Source of the DNA: Burkholderiales bacterium
Lineage (GTDB): Bacteria > Pseudomonadota > Gammaproteobacteria > Burkholderiales > SG8-39
Reading direction: 5' to 3'
Assembly (NCBI GenBank): GCA_022844545.1
Contig: JALHLN010000004.1
Coordinates: 1 to 37,001 of the forward strand
Length of the DNA: 37,001 nt
Below are positions 9,534 through 16,820 of the stretch, in pieces. Both the position numbers and the translations under genes were made by a program. Under the pieces are notes generated by a model. The model saw only the letters and a list, made by a program, of their open reading frames with translations, made no database searches and had not been told where the DNA came from. Positions within the stretch are counted from its first letter, which is position 1. The number at the start of each line of letters is the position of its first letter.

Positions 9534-10460
9534 TTGGGACGACGCCGTGAAATCCTGGAACTGGCGGCCGCGGCTGCGCGATTGCGCGATCACGCCGGCG
9601 CGGCGCGACGGGGAAACTGGCTCTACCGGCTGGTCGGTCTGGTTCGCGCCACCGCCCGCCGCAGGCTGATTCGGGGCTGGCACCAGTTCGAAGGCGCGTA
9701 TGTGCCGTTGCGGGACGGGACGCTTTGCTTCGTCCCGCGCGAGCTCGACCTGCACGGCTACACCGTGCTCACCAAGGGCGATGCGGACCAGGTCAACGCG
9801 CCGATCCTGGCGCGCTTCTGCGCGCCCGGTACCGCGGTGATCGATGTCGGCGCGAACATCGGCGAGCTGACCGTGCCCCTTGCGCGCGCAGTCGGCGCCG
9901 AAGGCGCCTGCCTCGCCGTCGAGCCGATCGCGTTCCTCGCCGACGCGGTGCGCAGGACCGCGTTCGCGAATGGCTTGGACTGGATCGACGTGTTCCAGTG
10001 CGCGGCCTCGGCCGATGCTGGAAGCGCGAACCTGGAACTGCGCTACAGCGACGGCAAGCTGCTCGATTCGGGCGGCTCCCGGCTGGTCGAATCGGCTGCG
10101 GCGGGCACCGTCCAGGTCGCGACCGAACGGCTGGACGACATGGTCCGGCGCTCGCGCATCGGTGAGCGCAGGGTCAGCCTGGTCAAGGTCGACGTGGAGG
10201 GGCACGAGTTGCCGGTGCTGCGCGGCGCGGAGGAGACCCTGCGCCGGCATCGGCCGGCCCTGGCGATCGAGATCGGCAACGAGCTGCCCGAGGCGCGCAC
10301 GGAGATGGTCGCGCTGCTCCAGAGGCACGGCTATGAGCCCGTCGGGGCGCTGTTCCGGCACGCCGTCCTGCCGGTCACGTGGCGCGCGCTCCGGGACAGG
10401 GCGTTCCCGCTCGACGAAGGGGGAGTGTTCGACATCCTGTTCCGGGTAAAACTGCCGTGA
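9534..10460 (+). CDS. FkbM family SAM-dependent methyltransferase
   Basis: 308 residues from the TTG start. The core is a Rossmann methyltransferase: motif I is VIDVGANIGELTVPLAR, the acidic end of strand 2 is LAVEP, and the FkbM signature follows as VKVDVEGHELPVLRGAE and ALAIEIGNE. FkbM-type enzymes O-methylate polyketides, glycans or lipids; no glycan or polyketide genes are nearby, so the acceptor is unknown. The first ~70 residues are basic and not part of the catalytic fold. TTG is preferred because GGAGGA sits 6 nt upstream; an ATG at 9504 would add ten residues. It appears to be a single-gene unit. Confidence 0.82.
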   Translation: MGRRREILELAAAAARLRDHAGAARRGNWLYRLVGLVRATARRRLIRGWHQFEGAYVPLRDGTLCFVPRELDLHGYTVLTKGDADQVNAPILARFCAPGTAVIDVGANIGELTVPLARAVGAEGACLAVEPIAFLADAVRRTAFANGLDWIDVFQCAASADAGSANLELRYSDGKLLDSGGSRLVESAAAGTVQVATERLDDMVRRSRIGERRVSLVKVDVEGHELPVLRGAEETLRRHRPALAIEIGNELPEARTEMVALLQRHGYEPVGALFRHAVLPVTWRALRDRAFPLDEGGVFDILFRVKLP

Positions 10461-10530
10461 GCACAGGCCCTGACCGTCAACGGCAGGATGCTGCTGTGCG
10501 TTAATGACGGATCAGGACCGCCTCGCCAGC

Positions 10531-10558
10531 TTGCAAAACCGGCCCGTTCCGGTAGCAT
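10531..10558 (+). promoter_or_regulatory. probable sigma70-type promoter of the monohaem cytochrome c gene
   Basis: TTGCAA (10531-10536) and TAGCAT (10553-10558) are 16 nt apart; each matches four of six consensus positions. The start would lie near 10565, leaving a short leader with AAAGGAA before the ATG. The spacer contains a small inverted repeat, ACCGG-N6-CCGGT. The rest of the 125-bp gap after the FkbM gene shows nothing else. Confidence 0.4.
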
Positions 10559-10585
10559 GGCGGCCGATTCGAGAAAAGGAACCCC

Positions 10586-10897
10586 ATGAAGAATAAGCTG
10601 TTTGTTTTCGCGGCCTTGGCCGCGGTTGCGGCGATTCCGGCCCAGGCCAGCGAGGACCTTGCCAAGAAGCACGCCTGCGTCGCCTGCCACAACGTGAAGG
10701 GCGCCAAGACCGTGGGCCCGACCTACGTGGACATCGCCAAGAAGTACGCCGGCCAGAAGGATGCGGCCGCCAAGCTGGCCGAAAAGGTCAAGAAAGGCGG
10801 CACCGGGGTCTGGGGCCAGATCCCCATGCCGCCGAACCCCGCCGTGCCGGATGCCGACATCCAGGCGCTGGTGAAGTGGCTGCTGGCGGTCAAGTAG
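10586..10897 (+). CDS. small class I cytochrome c (c551/c552 type)
   Basis: 103 residues. A Sec signal peptide (residues 1-21, ending PAQA) sends it to the periplasm. The haem is attached at CVACH (31-35), and the sixth ligand is probably M81 in QIPMPPNP, the typical methionine loop of c551/c552 cytochromes. The C-terminal helix ALVKWLLAV is standard. Such proteins shuttle single electrons to terminal oxidases, peroxidases or denitrification enzymes; no partner gene is adjacent. AAAGGAA precedes the ATG. It has its own promoter candidate and a clear terminator, so it is likely monocistronic and well expressed. Confidence 0.93.
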   Translation: MKNKLFVFAALAAVAAIPAQASEDLAKKHACVACHNVKGAKTVGPTYVDIAKKYAGQKDAAAKLAEKVKKGGTGVWGQIPMPPNPAVPDADIQALVKWLLAVK

Positions 10898-10923
10898 ACG
10901 CCTGGATCTGACACGCGGAAGGG

Positions 10924-10949
10924 AAAAGGCCGGGCTCACCCGGCCTTTT
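10924..10949 (+). terminator. intrinsic terminator after the cytochrome c gene
   Basis: The inverted repeat AAAAGGCCGGG-CTCA-CCCGGCCTTTT gives an 11-bp stem with a 4-nt loop and a T-rich 3' side, 26 nt after the stop codon. Confidence 0.88.
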
Positions 10950-10968
10950 CGTTTCTCCGCTTCGGCTG

Positions 10969-10974
10969 TAATAT
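10969..10974 (+). promoter_or_regulatory. possible extended -10 of the liv operon
   Basis: TG directly before TAATAT (TGTAATAT) resembles an extended -10; the -35 position is weak. Transcription would begin near 10982, just before the 18-bp palindrome at 10985. Confidence 0.3.
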
Positions 10975-10984
10975 GCGCGCGCGC

Positions 10985-11002
10985 ATCGGGCACGTGCCCG
11001 AT
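10985..11002. promoter_or_regulatory. 18-bp perfect palindrome in the leader of the liv operon
   Basis: ATCGGGCACGTGCCCGAT is its own reverse complement. It lies 38 nt before the ATG of the binding-protein gene and just after a possible -10 box. It could be an operator or a hairpin at the 5' end of the mRNA. A second, 10-bp palindrome, CCGAATTCGG (11024-11033), overlaps the ribosome binding site. Confidence 0.5.
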
Positions 11003-11040
11003 TACCTTGATTCCCAACCAACCCCGAATTCGGAGAAACC

Positions 11041-12303
11041 ATGAAGCTGAAGCTTGGACTGACCGTCCTTGCCGCCTCGCTTGCCGTGATCGGCTGCGGC
11101 GACAAGCCTGCCGACACGAAGAAGACAGCGGAAGTGAAGAAAGACGCACCGCCCCCGCCGCCGCCCTCCATCGAAATCAAGATCGCCCACGTCGGCCCGC
11201 TCACCGGCGGCATCGCGCACCTGGGCAAGGACAACGAGAACGGCGCGCGCCTGGCGATCGACGAGGCCAACGCGGCCAAGATCAAGATCGACGGCAAGGA
11301 CGCGAAATTCATCCTCGTTCCCGAGGATGACCAGGCCGACCCGAAGGTCGGCACCACGGTGGCGCAGAAGGTTGTGGACGCCAAGGTCGCCGGCGTCGTC
11401 GGCCACCTCAACTCCGGCACCTCCATTCCCGCCTCCGACATCTACAACAAGGCGGGCATCCCGGTGATCTCCGGCTCGGCCACCAACCCGAAGCTGACCG
11501 AACAGGGCTTCAAGGTGCAGTTCCGCGTCGTCGCGCGCGACGACCAGCAGGGCCCGGCGGTGGCGAACTACCTCGCCAGCGCCGCCAAGCCCAAGCTGGT
11601 GGCGGTGATCGATGACGCCACCGCGTACGGCGAAGGCCTCGCCAACGAGGTGGAGAAGTCCCTCAAAGGCGCCAACATCAAGGTGCTGCCGCGCGAGAAG
11701 GGCACCGACAAGACCACCGACTGGAAGGCGGTGCTGACCAAGTTGAAGGGCCGCAACCCGGACGCGATCTTCTACGGCGGCATGGACGCCACCGGCGGGC
11801 CGATGCTGAAGCAGGCGCGCGAGCTGGGCGTCAAGGCGGTGTTCTCCTTCGGCGACGGCGCCTGCACCGACGAGATGGCCAAGCTCGCCGGCGCCGCGGC
11901 CGACGGGCTGCTGTGCTCGCAGGCGGGCCTGCCGCCGCAGGCGGCGGACAAGAAGTTCCTCGAGGCGTACAAGAAGGCGTTCAACGTCGATCCGATCCTC
12001 TACGCGCCGTTCACCTATGACGCCGCGAACCTGCTGATCGAGGCGATGAAGAAGGCGAACTCGGCCGATCCGGCGAAGTACCTGCCGGAACTGGCCAAGA
12101 TCGAGCATAGCGGGGCCTCCGGCAAGATCGCGTTCGATGAGAAAGGCGACCGCAAGGGCGCCGAGATCACGATCTTCACCATGAAGGGCGGCAAGCTGGA
12201 GCCGACCGCGATCGTCAAGGACGGCAAGAGCGTTTCCTACGCCGAATTCGTCGGCGGCGGCGCGCCCGCAGCCGCCCCGGCGAAGGACGAAGCCAAGAAG
12301 TAA
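11041..12303 (+). CDS. branched-chain amino acid-type ABC transporter, lipoprotein substrate-binding protein
   Basis: 420 residues. The N-terminus is a lipoprotein signal peptide with lipobox VIGC (C19), so the protein is membrane-anchored rather than free in the periplasm. A Lys/Pro-rich linker leads to a type I periplasmic binding fold, with AHVGPLTGGIAHLGKDNENG as the first strand-loop and VVGHLNSGTS, ISGSATNP and FYGGMDATGG as ligand-pocket stretches of LivJ/LivK-type proteins. The C-terminus is a short Ala/Lys-rich tail. The ligand is probably leucine, isoleucine or valine, but the family also binds other amino acids, urea and amides. A strong terminator follows, so the permease and ATPase genes probably depend on read-through or their own promoter, which would give excess binding protein. 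Confidence 0.93.
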   Translation: MKLKLGLTVLAASLAVIGCGDKPADTKKTAEVKKDAPPPPPPSIEIKIAHVGPLTGGIAHLGKDNENGARLAIDEANAAKIKIDGKDAKFILVPEDDQADPKVGTTVAQKVVDAKVAGVVGHLNSGTSIPASDIYNKAGIPVISGSATNPKLTEQGFKVQFRVVARDDQQGPAVANYLASAAKPKLVAVIDDATAYGEGLANEVEKSLKGANIKVLPREKGTDKTTDWKAVLTKLKGRNPDAIFYGGMDATGGPMLKQARELGVKAVFSFGDGACTDEMAKLAGAAADGLLCSQAGLPPQAADKKFLEAYKKAFNVDPILYAPFTYDAANLLIEAMKKANSADPAKYLPELAKIEHSGASGKIAFDEKGDRKGAEITIFTMKGGKLEPTAIVKDGKSVSYAEFVGGGAPAAAPAKDEAKK

Positions 12304-12318
12304 GCGGCCTTTGAGACG

Positions 12319-12346
12319 AAAAACGGCACCTTCGGGTGCCGTTTTT
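12319..12346 (+). terminator. intrinsic terminator between the binding-protein gene and livH
   Basis: AAAACGGCACC-TTCG-GGTGCCGTTTTT forms a stem of about 12 bp with a stable TTCG tetraloop and a T run. It sits 15 nt after the stop codon and 20 nt before livH, well placed for partial termination. Confidence 0.93.
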
Positions 12347-12366
12347 CTTGCTAGGCTTTCCCCGCC

Positions 12367-13353
12367 GTGGACATCTTCGTCCAGCAGCTGATCAACGGAT
12401 TGACCCTGGGCGCGGTGTACGCCGTGGTCGCGCTCGGCTATACCATGGTCTACGGCATCATCCAGCTGATCAACTTCGCCCATGGCGAGGTGGTGATGAT
12501 CGGCGCCATGGTCGCCTTCACCGTCATCAACCTGCTCGCCGCCGGCGGCCTGCCGCCGCTGGCCGTGGTGCTGATCGGCGCCGCCTGCGCCATCCCGGTG
12601 TGCATGCTGGTCAGCTACACGGTGGAGCGGCTCGCCTACCGGCCGCTGCGGCGCGCGCCGCGCCTCGCGCCCCTGATCACCGCCATCGGCGTGTCCATCA
12701 TCCTGCAGCACCTGGCGATGCTGGTCTGGAGCCGCAACGTCCTCGCCTTCCCGCAGATCATTCCGCTCAAGACGTTCCACTTCCTCGGCGCCACCGTGAC
12801 CGGCGTGCAGCTCACGATCCTGGGCATTTGCGCGGCGATCATGTGCGGGCTGGCCGCGCTGGTCTACCGCACGCGCCTGGGCCGTGCGATGCGCGCCACC
12901 GCGCAGAATCCGCAGGTCGCCGGGCTGATGGGCGTGGACATCAACCGCGTCATCGCCTCGACCTTCGTCATCGGCGCGGCCCTCGCCGCGGTGGCGGGCG
13001 TGATGGTCGGCACCTACTACGGCGTGGCGCAGTACACCATGGGCTCGATCCTCGGGCTGAAAGCCTTCGCCGCCGCGGTGCTGGGCGGCATCGGCAACGT
13101 GCCGGGGGCCATGGTCGGCGGCCTGCTGCTCGGCGTGGTCGAGGCGCTCGGCGCGGGCTACATCGGCGACATCACCGACCTGTGCCGCTACGGGCCGCTC
13201 GCGCGCGCCATCGGCGAGCGCTGCGCCGATGGCGGCCACTTCGTGCTGTTCGGCTCCAACTACCAGGACGTGTTCGCGTTCGTGGTGCTGATCCTGGTGC
13301 TGGTGTTCCGCCCCTCGGGCCTGCTCGGGGAACGCGTGGGCGACCGCGCATGA
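12367..13353 (+). CDS. livH: ABC transporter permease LivH
   Basis: 328 residues, about eight membrane helices. It forms half of the inner-membrane channel of the branched-chain amino acid-type importer with LivM. Family stretches are LINGLTLGAVYAVVALGYTMVYGI, split over the first helix and followed by INFAHGEVVMIGA, and GLKAFAAAVLGGIGNVPGAM for the ATPase-coupling loop. The GTG start has no Shine-Dalgarno sequence and lies 20 nt after the terminator; a TGC-TAGGCT box (12349-12357) may be a weak promoter. Near the C-terminus (about residues 268-293) a segment with two cysteines sits between YIGD and FGSNYQDVFAF. It seems longer than the corresponding loop in the LivH proteins I know. The stop overlaps livM by 4 nt. 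Confidence 0.94.
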   Translation: MDIFVQQLINGLTLGAVYAVVALGYTMVYGIIQLINFAHGEVVMIGAMVAFTVINLLAAGGLPPLAVVLIGAACAIPVCMLVSYTVERLAYRPLRRAPRLAPLITAIGVSIILQHLAMLVWSRNVLAFPQIIPLKTFHFLGATVTGVQLTILGICAAIMCGLAALVYRTRLGRAMRATAQNPQVAGLMGVDINRVIASTFVIGAALAAVAGVMVGTYYGVAQYTMGSILGLKAFAAAVLGGIGNVPGAMVGGLLLGVVEALGAGYIGDITDLCRYGPLARAIGERCADGGHFVLFGSNYQDVFAFVVLILVLVFRPSGLLGERVGDRA

Positions 13354-14429
13354 AGCCCCTGATCGACGTCCGGGGCAGGCCGTTGCTGCTCTGGATCGGC
13401 ATCGCCGCGATCGCGGTGGCGCTGATCGCGCTGCCCTTCGTGCTCAGCATGGTGGGCACCACCTGGGTGCGGATCGCCAACCTCGCCGTCCTCTACGTCC
13501 TGCTGGCGCTGGGCCTGAACATCGTGGTCGGCTTCGCCGGGCTGCTGGACCTGGGCTACATCGCGTTCTACGCCGTGGGCGCCTACGTCTACGCGCTGCT
13601 GGCCTCGCCGCATTTCGGCCTGCACCTGCCGTTCTGGATCATCCTGCCCATCGGCGCCGCGGTGGCCGCGCTGTTCGGCGTGCTGCTGGGCGCGCCCACG
13701 CTCAAGCTGCGCGGCGACTACCTCGCCATCGTCACGCTCGGGTTCGGCGAGATCGTGCGCATTTTCCTGAACAACCTGTCGCAGCCGGTCAACATCACCC
13801 GCGGGCCCCAGGGCATCGCGCAGATCGATCCGTTCCGCATCGGGCCACTGGACCTCTCGACTACCGACAGGGTGCTCGGGGTCGTCATCAGCGGGCCCAT
13901 GAAGTACTACTGGCTGCTGCTCGCGGTGATGGTGGTGGTGATCCTGATCAACGTGCGGCTGCAGAACTCGCGCATCGGGCGGGCCTGGGAAGCGGTGCGC
14001 GAGGACGAGACCGCCGCGCGCGCCATGGGCATCGACACCACCGCGGTCAAGCTGCTCGCCTTCGCCATGGGCGCGTCCTTCGGCGGCATCGCCGGCGGCA
14101 TGTTCGCCTCGATCCAGGGCTTCATCTCGCCAGAGAGCTTCGTGCTGGTGGAGTCGATCATGGTGGTGGCCATGGTGGTACTGGGCGGCATGGGCAACAT
14201 CTGGGGCGTGATCCTCGGCGCGGTGCTGCTGTCGTTTGTGCCCGAGATCCTGCGCTGGACGGTGGCGCCGTTCCAGAACGCGCTGTTTGGCAAGCAGCTG
14301 GTCGAGCCCGAGGTGATCCGCATGCTGCTGTTCGGCCTCGCCCTGGTGCTGGTAATGCTGTTCCGCCCGGCGGGGCTGCTGCCCTCCTCGGTGCGCCAAC
14401 GCGAACTGGCGGGCGAGGAGGCGAGATGA
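13350..14429 (+). CDS. livM: ABC transporter permease LivM
   Basis: 359 residues, about ten membrane helices; the second channel subunit. Typical stretches are VLYVLLALGLNIVVGFAGLLDLGY, interrupted by helix ends, LRGDYLAIVTLGFGEI, AMGIDTTAVKLLAFAMGA, and the coupling-loop region VVLGGMGNIWG. The ATG lies inside the ATGA overlap with the livH stop (13350-13353), implying translational coupling; the next overlap with livG is the same (14426-14429). Length and order are normal. Confidence 0.95.
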   Translation: MKPLIDVRGRPLLLWIGIAAIAVALIALPFVLSMVGTTWVRIANLAVLYVLLALGLNIVVGFAGLLDLGYIAFYAVGAYVYALLASPHFGLHLPFWIILPIGAAVAALFGVLLGAPTLKLRGDYLAIVTLGFGEIVRIFLNNLSQPVNITRGPQGIAQIDPFRIGPLDLSTTDRVLGVVISGPMKYYWLLLAVMVVVILINVRLQNSRIGRAWEAVREDETAARAMGIDTTAVKLLAFAMGASFGGIAGGMFASIQGFISPESFVLVESIMVVAMVVLGGMGNIWGVILGAVLLSFVPEILRWTVAPFQNALFGKQLVEPEVIRMLLFGLALVLVMLFRPAGLLPSSVRQRELAGEEAR

Positions 14430-15208
14430 GCGTGCTGCTCCAGGCGCGGGGCATCGGCAAGCGCTTCGGCGGCATCCAGGCGCTCGCGGAGGTGTCGTTC
14501 GCGATCGCCGAACGGGAAATCTACGGACTGATCGGCCCCAACGGCGCCGGCAAGACGACGCTGTTCAATGTGCTCACCGGGATCTACGCGCCCGATGCGG
14601 GCGCCTTCACCTTCTCCGGCCGCCCGCTCGCCGGGCTGCGGCCGGATCGCGTCGCCGCCGCCGGCATCGCCCGCACCTTCCAGAACATCCGCCTGTTTGC
14701 CAACCTCTCGGCGCTGGAGAACGTGATGATCGGCCGCCACGTGCGCACGCGCGCCGGCGTGCTGGGGGCGGTGCTGCGCAACCCCGCCACACTGCGGGAG
14801 GAGGCCGGGATCGAGCGCCGCGCATTTGAGTTGCTCGATTACGTAGGCATCCGCGCCCGCGCCAACGAGGCCGCGGGCGGCCTGCCTTACGGCGACCAGC
14901 GGCGCCTGGAGATCGCGCGCGCGCTCGCCACCGAGCCCAAGCTGCTCGCGCTGGATGAACCCGCGGCCGGCATGAACCCCTCGGAGCGCCTGGCGCTGGC
15001 GAAGCTGATCCAGCGCATCCGCGCCGACGGCGTCACGGTGCTCCTGATCGAGCATGACGTGCGCCTGGTGATGAACGTCTGCGACCGCGTGCTGGTGCTG
15101 GATTACGGCGAGCGCATCGCCGAAGGGCCGCCGGCCGAGGTGCAGCGCGACCCGAAGGTGATCGAGGCTTATCTTGGAACACCCGCCGCAACGCCGGTCG
15201 CGGCATGA
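14426..15208 (+). CDS. livG: ABC transporter ATP-binding protein LivG
   Basis: 260 residues. An ATPase subunit on the cytoplasmic side of the Liv importer. Walker A is GPNGAGKTT, the signature region is LPYGDQRRLEIARALA, Walker B is LLALDEPAAGMNP, and the switch histidine is in LLIEHDVRLV. LivG proteins usually have this PYG-type signature in place of LSGGQ. The ATGA overlap joins it to livM and another joins it to livF. Confidence 0.95.
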   Translation: MSVLLQARGIGKRFGGIQALAEVSFAIAEREIYGLIGPNGAGKTTLFNVLTGIYAPDAGAFTFSGRPLAGLRPDRVAAAGIARTFQNIRLFANLSALENVMIGRHVRTRAGVLGAVLRNPATLREEAGIERRAFELLDYVGIRARANEAAGGLPYGDQRRLEIARALATEPKLLALDEPAAGMNPSERLALAKLIQRIRADGVTVLLIEHDVRLVMNVCDRVLVLDYGERIAEGPPAEVQRDPKVIEAYLGTPAATPVAA

Positions 15209-15921
15209 GCCTGCTCGAGGTCAAACGGCTGGAAGTCCACTACGGCGGCATTCGCGCGGTGAAGGGCATCGACCTCGAGGTCGAGGAGGGCGAGCTGGTG
15301 TGCCTGATCGGCGCCAATGGCGCGGGCAAGAGCTCCACGCTGAAGGCCATCTGCGGGCTGGTGTCCCGGTCCGGATCGGTATCCTACGCCGGCACGGACA
15401 CCGCCGGCGCGCCGGTGCATGAACTGCCGCGCAAGGGCCTGGTGATGGTGCCCGAGGGCCGCGGCATCTTCCCGCAACTCACCGTGGCCGAGAACCTCGC
15501 CATGGGCGCCTACGCGCGCAATGACGCTTCGGTGAACGAGGACATCGGGCGGCAGTACGACATGTTTCCGCGCCTGAAGGAGCGCCGCGCGCAGACCGCG
15601 GGCACGCTCTCCGGCGGCGAGCAGCAGATGCTCGCGATGGGCCGGGCGCTGATGGCGCGGCCGAGGCTCCTGCTGCTGGACGAGCCCTCGATGGGCCTCG
15701 CGCCCATGCTGGTGGCGAAGATCTTCGACATCGTGCGCGACATCGCAAAGCAGGGGGTCACCATCCTGCTGGTGGAGCAGAACGCGCGCATGGCGCTGGA
15801 GATCGCCAGCCGGGGCTACGTCATGGAGTCGGGCGCGGTGACGCTCGCCGACGAAGCGAAGAAGCTGCTCGCCGATCCGAAGGTGCGCGAGGCTTACCTT
15901 GGGGAGGAAGCGGGCGCTTAG
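15205..15921 (+). CDS. livF: ABC transporter ATP-binding protein LivF
   Basis: 238 residues. Second ATPase of the Liv importer: Walker A GANGAGKSS, signature LSGGEQQMLAMGRAL, Walker B LLLLDEPSMGL, switch region LLVEQNARMAL. It pairs with LivG to drive LivHM. Its ATG overlaps the livG stop (ATGA). The TAG stop is followed 14 nt later by the 28-bp perfect palindrome, which could act as the 3' hairpin of the operon. Confidence 0.95.
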   Translation: MSLLEVKRLEVHYGGIRAVKGIDLEVEEGELVCLIGANGAGKSSTLKAICGLVSRSGSVSYAGTDTAGAPVHELPRKGLVMVPEGRGIFPQLTVAENLAMGAYARNDASVNEDIGRQYDMFPRLKERRAQTAGTLSGGEQQMLAMGRALMARPRLLLLDEPSMGLAPMLVAKIFDIVRDIAKQGVTILLVEQNARMALEIASRGYVMESGAVTLADEAKKLLADPKVREAYLGEEAGA

Positions 15922-15990
15922 CCCGTGGCAGGCGGCCAAATGTGCACGATCGTGCACATTTGGGCGAGTCTGGCGGTGCGCCAGGTCCGC
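15921..15990. repeat. 70-bp direct repeat, copy 1, with 28-bp perfect palindrome
   Basis: Position by position, 63 of these 70 bases match 16751-16820 (offset exactly 830, no gaps). The palindrome at 15936-15963 has TGTGCACGATCGTGCACA at its centre and extends symmetrically to CC...GG; in RNA it could make a 12-bp stem with a GATC loop. It lies between the convergent livF and GST genes, after both stop codons. The part beyond the palindrome resembles the last codons of the reductase gene found in copy 2. Confidence 0.9.
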
Positions 15991-15997
15991 CCGGATC

Positions 15998-16747
15998 TCA
16001 AACCGGCGCGGGTTGGCCGCCTTCGGAGCCCGCAGGCGGCATCGCACTGGCATAGGCGGGGCGCGAAGTCATGCGCGCGTACCAGTCGTTGACCCGGGGG
16101 CGCTCCGCGACCAGGCCGAACAGGTCGATGCGCACGAGGCGTTGCGCGAAGGGGGCGATGTCGATATCGGCGAGGCTGTACTCGTCGCCGGCGAGCCACG
16201 GCGCATCCCGCAGCGCGCGATCCATGCGCTCGACCATCTCGACCAGGCGCGCGATGGACGGCTTCAGGTCCTCCGCCGAGATGCCTTCGGTCGCCGCCTT
16301 GCGCCAGCGCGCGCGCACGCCTGCCTCGGGCATGCGCTCGATCGCGGCGAGCGCTTCCGCGCGCGGCATGCGCTGCAATTCCGGCTGGATGTTCCTGACG
16401 AAAGACGGCAGCTTCACCGCTTCGGTCGCCACTTCGTCCGCGTACCTGGTCCACAGGCGCATGCGCGCGCGGGCATAGGCGCCCTCCGGGCAGAGGCGCG
16501 GCCGCGGATAGGCGTCCTCCAGGTACTCGTTGATGATGCGCGACTCGGTGAGTACGTGGCCGCTGTCGACCAGCACCGGGACCAGCCCCGCGGGATTGAG
16601 CGCGAGAAACTCGGGCTGCAACTGATCGAAGCGCCGCAGGTTGAGGTGATGGCCGGTCCACGCCAGCCCTTTCTCGGCAAGGCAGATGCGGACCTTCTGG
16701 CTGCAGGTCGAGTGGGTGCTGTGGTAGAGCTCGATCACGGCGAGCAT
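15998..16747 (-). CDS. glutathione S-transferase family protein
   Basis: 249 residues. A thioredoxin-like N-terminal domain (ELYHSTHSTCSQKVRICLAE, with the Ser/Cys active-site region) precedes the conserved NPAGLVPVL cis-proline turn and the TESRIINEYLE glutathione-binding motif. The C-terminal helical domain has WLAGDEYSLADIDIAPF. The serine/cysteine start resembles LigF-like and other bacterial GSTs acting on electrophiles or aryl ethers; the substrate cannot be told. The gene lies between two copies of a 70-bp repeat and follows the reductase gene on the same strand, 53 bp away. Copy 2 sits directly upstream, at about 20-45 nt before the ATG, and could affect its expression. Confidence 0.88.
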   Translation of the reverse strand: MLAVIELYHSTHSTCSQKVRICLAEKGLAWTGHHLNLRRFDQLQPEFLALNPAGLVPVLVDSGHVLTESRIINEYLEDAYPRPRLCPEGAYARARMRLWTRYADEVATEAVKLPSFVRNIQPELQRMPRAEALAAIERMPEAGVRARWRKAATEGISAEDLKPSIARLVEMVERMDRALRDAPWLAGDEYSLADIDIAPFAQRLVRIDLFGLVAERPRVNDWYARMTSRPAYASAMPPAGSEGGQPAPV

Positions 16748-16750
16748 TCA

Positions 16751-16820
16751 GCCCGGGGCCGGCGACCAAATGTGCACGATCGTGCACATTTGAGCGAGCC
16801 TAGCGGGGCGCCAGGTCCGC
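16751..16820. repeat. 70-bp direct repeat, copy 2, with 26-bp perfect palindrome
   Basis: Matches copy 1 at 63 of 70 positions; the 24 central palindromic bases are identical. The perfect palindrome here is 16767-16792. The right part of the repeat encodes the last residues of the reductase (ADLAPR and stop). The palindrome begins 8 nt after that stop, as a 3' hairpin would, and also lies just upstream of the GST start. Confidence 0.9.

Noticed and set aside
11002-13239. Long minus-strand open frame (745 codons) across the binding-protein and livH genes
   Set aside because: It has the composition of an antisense shadow, with His/Gly/Asp/Arg-rich repeats and no domain, and covers two convincing genes and a terminator.
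15936-15963. The 28-bp palindrome as a dif or Xer recombination site
   Set aside because: dif sites are 28 bp but are imperfect dyads with a characteristic AT-rich arm; this site is a perfect, different sequence and occurs twice close together.
15169-16053. Minus-strand open frame running through the palindrome into livF
   Set aside because: It is antisense to livF. Its apparent similarity to the reductase end comes only from the 70-bp repeat.
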